From Symbiodinium kawagutii (lineage: Eukaryota; Sar; Dinophyceae; Suessiales; Symbiodiniaceae): a stretch of DNA of 64,000 nucleotides. The position numbers were made by a program, and so were the translations under genes. Shown here piece by piece: positions 62,201-64,000 of this stretch. Numbering within the stretch: the first letter of the stretch is position 1; every line of letters begins with the position of its first letter. Location: NCBI GenBank assembly GCA_009767595.1, contig VSDK01002257.1, forward strand, positions 49,364 to 113,363, written 5' to 3'. The notes beneath the pieces are model-generated. The model had not been told where the DNA came from. It saw only the letters and a program-made list of their open reading frames with translations, and searched no databases.

Positions 62201-64000
62201 CTCCTGGTCAATGGGTCTATGTGTTCAGGCGAGGTCGTCCTTCCAGTGAACTGCATCCTCGTGATCGTTGGGTAGGTCCCGGAGTAGTGTTGCTGTCGAA
62301 CAACAAGATCATATATGTTGCGATGCGTACCCGGTTGTGGAGGTGTTCATCAGAACAACTTCGAGCAGCAATGCCATCAGAGATTTTGGGAAGACACATT
62401 GCTTCAGATCCTTCATTATCAGAGCTGCTTAGGCAGGTTCTCTCAGGTCGTCAAGCAGGTGCTGTAGATGTTGCTCGTGAGGGTCCCCCAGATTCACCAG
62501 ATGATCTGAGAGCAGTGGAACATCAGGATGCTACTATGGTTGACCCTCCCCTTCCCGATCTTCCTCAGCAAGCTCCTCAAGTACCTATTCCTGTTCCTCC
62601 TGGGTTGGGTCCAGTCGGTGAACTACAACAACAAGTACCAGAACCTATGACGGTGGATGTGGTTCAACGAAATCCCGATTCCTCGCAGAACTCTACTCAG
62701 GGTACACGACATGAACCAGCCTCCGAACCGTCCACCCCTTCCGGTTCCGTTACTCCGGGAGATCCAGGTGCCAGGGTTGAGGAACGCCGCCCAAAAGTTC
62801 CCCGGTTGGATGTGATCGAAGAAGGATCTATGGTCCCAGCGAACTTGGATGATGGCAATACTCGGGCTCCAGGAACCCCTGTCGGTCACTTACTTCGTCC
62901 TGTTAGTGTCGCTGGTCCTTCGTCTTCTGTTGAAGTACAACCCAGTCTGACTCATGGAGAAGATCTAGAAGCAGATGATCGTGTCAGGCAACAGGTCCGT
63001 GAGTTTGAGGCTTTGAGGTCAACACCATCAGCTCCATCATCAGTACACAGGTCACTGGAAGATCTTCAACGTCAACGACTGGAGGCAGTAGATAATGAGG
63101 TGATCCCTGTAGATGACAGTGATGACTCTCTCCTCTCCTTCTTTTCCGCCGACTGGAGCGGCTCTCTCTCCACTTTCCAGAATGGATCTCGTCCGGTTGT
63201 TCTTAAAGGTGATGGTCGATGGTCATTCATGGCAAAACGCAATGATGAGATCTCTTTGAAGGAACTATCTCATGCTGAGAAGGCTTTGTTTGATCAAGCT
63301 GACGCTCTGGAGTGGAAGGCTATACTAGACACCAAGGCTGTAAGTGTAGTCAGTGGTCTCAAAGCTCAACAACTACGTCAGCAGTATCCTCATCGCATTC
63401 TCTCTAGCAGAATGGTTCGTCGCAGAAAGCCCCAACCAGGCTTAGGTCAATGGAAAGCGAAGAGTAGATGGTGCTTGCATGGCCATGCTGACCCCGACAC
63501 AGGGCAACTAGTCACATACGCACCAACACCTCAAGGAGAAGGACTGATGACCTTTCTTCAGGCCTCCATCAACTTAGGCATGGACGTGGCATTTGGTGAT
63601 GTGAAGAATGCATTTTGCCAAAGCAACTTGCTAAAACGAGAAGCTGGTCCACTGTTCGCTGAACCATGTCAGGGTCTCAATCTTGAACCAGGTTCGTTGA
63701 TAGCTATCCATGTTCCTGTGTATGGCCTAGATGATGCTCCAGCCTCTTGGAGAGCCACAGTCGCTGAGTTCTTGACTAAAGACCTGGGTTTCGTGCGGAA
63801 CTTGGTTGAACCATGTTGGTTTTCGAAGTTTGATTCCTCATCGAACGCTCCCGTGGCACAACTACTCGTAGAAGTAGATGACTTCGTGATCAGTTCTGTT
63901 CCCTCCTACACTTCAACCTTGAAGAAGCAACTCACTGAACGATTTCACTTCGGAAAGTATGAACCCCAACAGGCTGAGTACTCAGGGCGCTTCATCAAGG
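56209..64000 (+). mobile_element. Ty1/copia-type LTR retrotransposon (right end outside the window)
   Basis: Domain order Gag, protease, integrase, reverse transcriptase in one frame is the Ty1/copia order. Extra modules sit between protease and integrase. The 7.8-kb frame has no stop up to the window end. No LTR pair can be defined, because the 3' LTR is outside the window and the 5' LTR must lie before about 56.2 kb without an obvious primer-binding site. The sequence is CpG-rich compared with the LINE. Confidence 0.85.
56209..64000 (+). CDS. Copia Gag-Pol polyprotein with inserted methyltransferase-like domain (partial)
   Basis: Open in one frame from after TAG at 56206-56208 to the window edge (2,597 codons). 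The Gag N-terminus is rich in Trp, Ser, His and Asp (WDDWGSDRHYGWDSWNQSYR). CCHC knuckle: RCRRCGKKGHWEEDC (57760-57804). Aspartic protease: DIGA (Asp at 58018). At 60466-61100 is a C5-MTase-like stretch: AELFSPPRIG, ASPECKAYS (Cys at 60643), LEHPSGASSW, FDMCEFGL. Integrase: HHCC from 61315, then D (61507), D (61705) and E (61810) with 34 residues between the last two, and a C-terminal WSPGQWV...RWVGPG fold. A long Pro/Ser-rich linker follows. Reverse transcriptase from about 63420: FGDVKNAFCQ, VYGLDDAPASW, EVDD (63874-63885). No ATG occurs in frame before 57289, so the start is unresolved. Pol enzymes copy RNA and insert the DNA copy. Confidence 0.85.
58670..59503 (+). CDS. 277-codon ORF overlapping the copia polyprotein in another frame
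   Basis: It starts ATGATG directly after a TGA (58667-58669) and ends TGA at 59501-59503, wholly inside the polyprotein frame, which is also open. The product looks more protein-like than the main frame here. It has a zinc-ribbon-like CLHPASRIMKRGNQ followed by TLCGVCGARLTYQ (C-x-H...C-x2-C), a basic segment KNRPKAKAKSSSS, then a Met/Gln-rich coiled coil (LENLTTTLRELSVGQGHMLQ) and an acidic end (DDEDWAPVDD). It may be a true overlapping gene, or the ancestral frame of this module between two compensating frameshifts in this copy. Confidence 0.5.
   Translation: MMPHVLPAFLAQYRPQFRWVRTIPSPLNSLQLSFVTAMESPPSLSTQEHRWRAVVTRMLYMMESTRVMFLRLAASEIRTKSVKSNRFKYLTEETGPCLHPASRIMKRGNQYAAWTLCGVCGARLTYQAKNRPKAKAKSSSSVTRANARASAEQQMQEMMPWMPGSSHASNVEQVEEVQKQRNSRNKPSTENQEQMEQMNIFMHNIMTGISQQNQQVGSVLENLTTTLRELSVGQGHMLQLMQSNHALSYMQVEQLQHMAQQEAQHMDDEDWAPVDDR

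Overview
The window looks like nuclear DNA of a dinoflagellate, most likely a Symbiodiniaceae alga. The protein-coding genes are cut into many very small exons whose introns start with GC, GA or GT. Introns and intergenic DNA are full of microsatellites and short elements with terminal inverted repeats. Two very large retrotransposons of types known from dinoflagellates fill the right half. There is an assembly gap (run of N) at 1414-1500. I found no bacterial-type features, CRISPR array, rRNA or convincing tRNA.

Left part (1-35,200), all recognised genes on the plus strand. At 1-626 lie the last exons of a possible tail-anchored SNARE-like protein. At 3836-8637 lies a pseudouridine-5'-phosphatase (HAD family) gene, rebuilt from seven in-phase exons and lacking only its N-terminal exon(s). 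At about 12,831-31,472 lies a zuotin/DNAJC2 gene (ribosome-associated J-protein with two C-terminal SANT domains) in at least 24 small exons. A two-exon U-box E3 ligase gene with an N-terminal membrane segment (23,461-24,923) sits inside one zuotin intron. Several inverted-repeat MITE-like families recur in introns and between genes, with hexa-, hepta- and decamer tandem arrays. Unidentified exon-like segments occur at 2-3.6 kb and 33.3-34.8 kb.

Middle (35,205-46,427): an apparently intact 11.1-kb LINE lies between two blocks of the same CATCATCAAC microsatellite. Its first ORF carries a C5 cytosine DNA methyltransferase with all main motifs, two tandem ubiquitin-like modules ending in GGG, and a coiled coil with a basic patch. 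The ORF ends in UGA-CUA and the same frame stays open into the second ORF. That ORF starts with an NPGP (2A-like) motif and then carries an endonuclease, a reverse transcriptase, a zinc finger and an RNase H. The layout suggests stop-codon readthrough followed by ribosome skipping as the expression strategy.

Right part (46,430-64,000): scattered exon-like segments come first, including an unidentified multi-exon gene at 51.6-54.1 kb. A Ty1/copia-type retrotransposon begins near 56.2 kb and runs off the window. Its 7.8-kb open frame encodes Gag with a CCHC knuckle, an aspartic protease, a second and divergent methyltransferase-like domain, an integrase and the start of the reverse transcriptase. 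A second open frame of 277 codons overlaps the polyprotein between protease and the MTase-like domain. The window therefore holds two unrelated retrotransposons that each seem to carry a cytosine-methyltransferase-type module.
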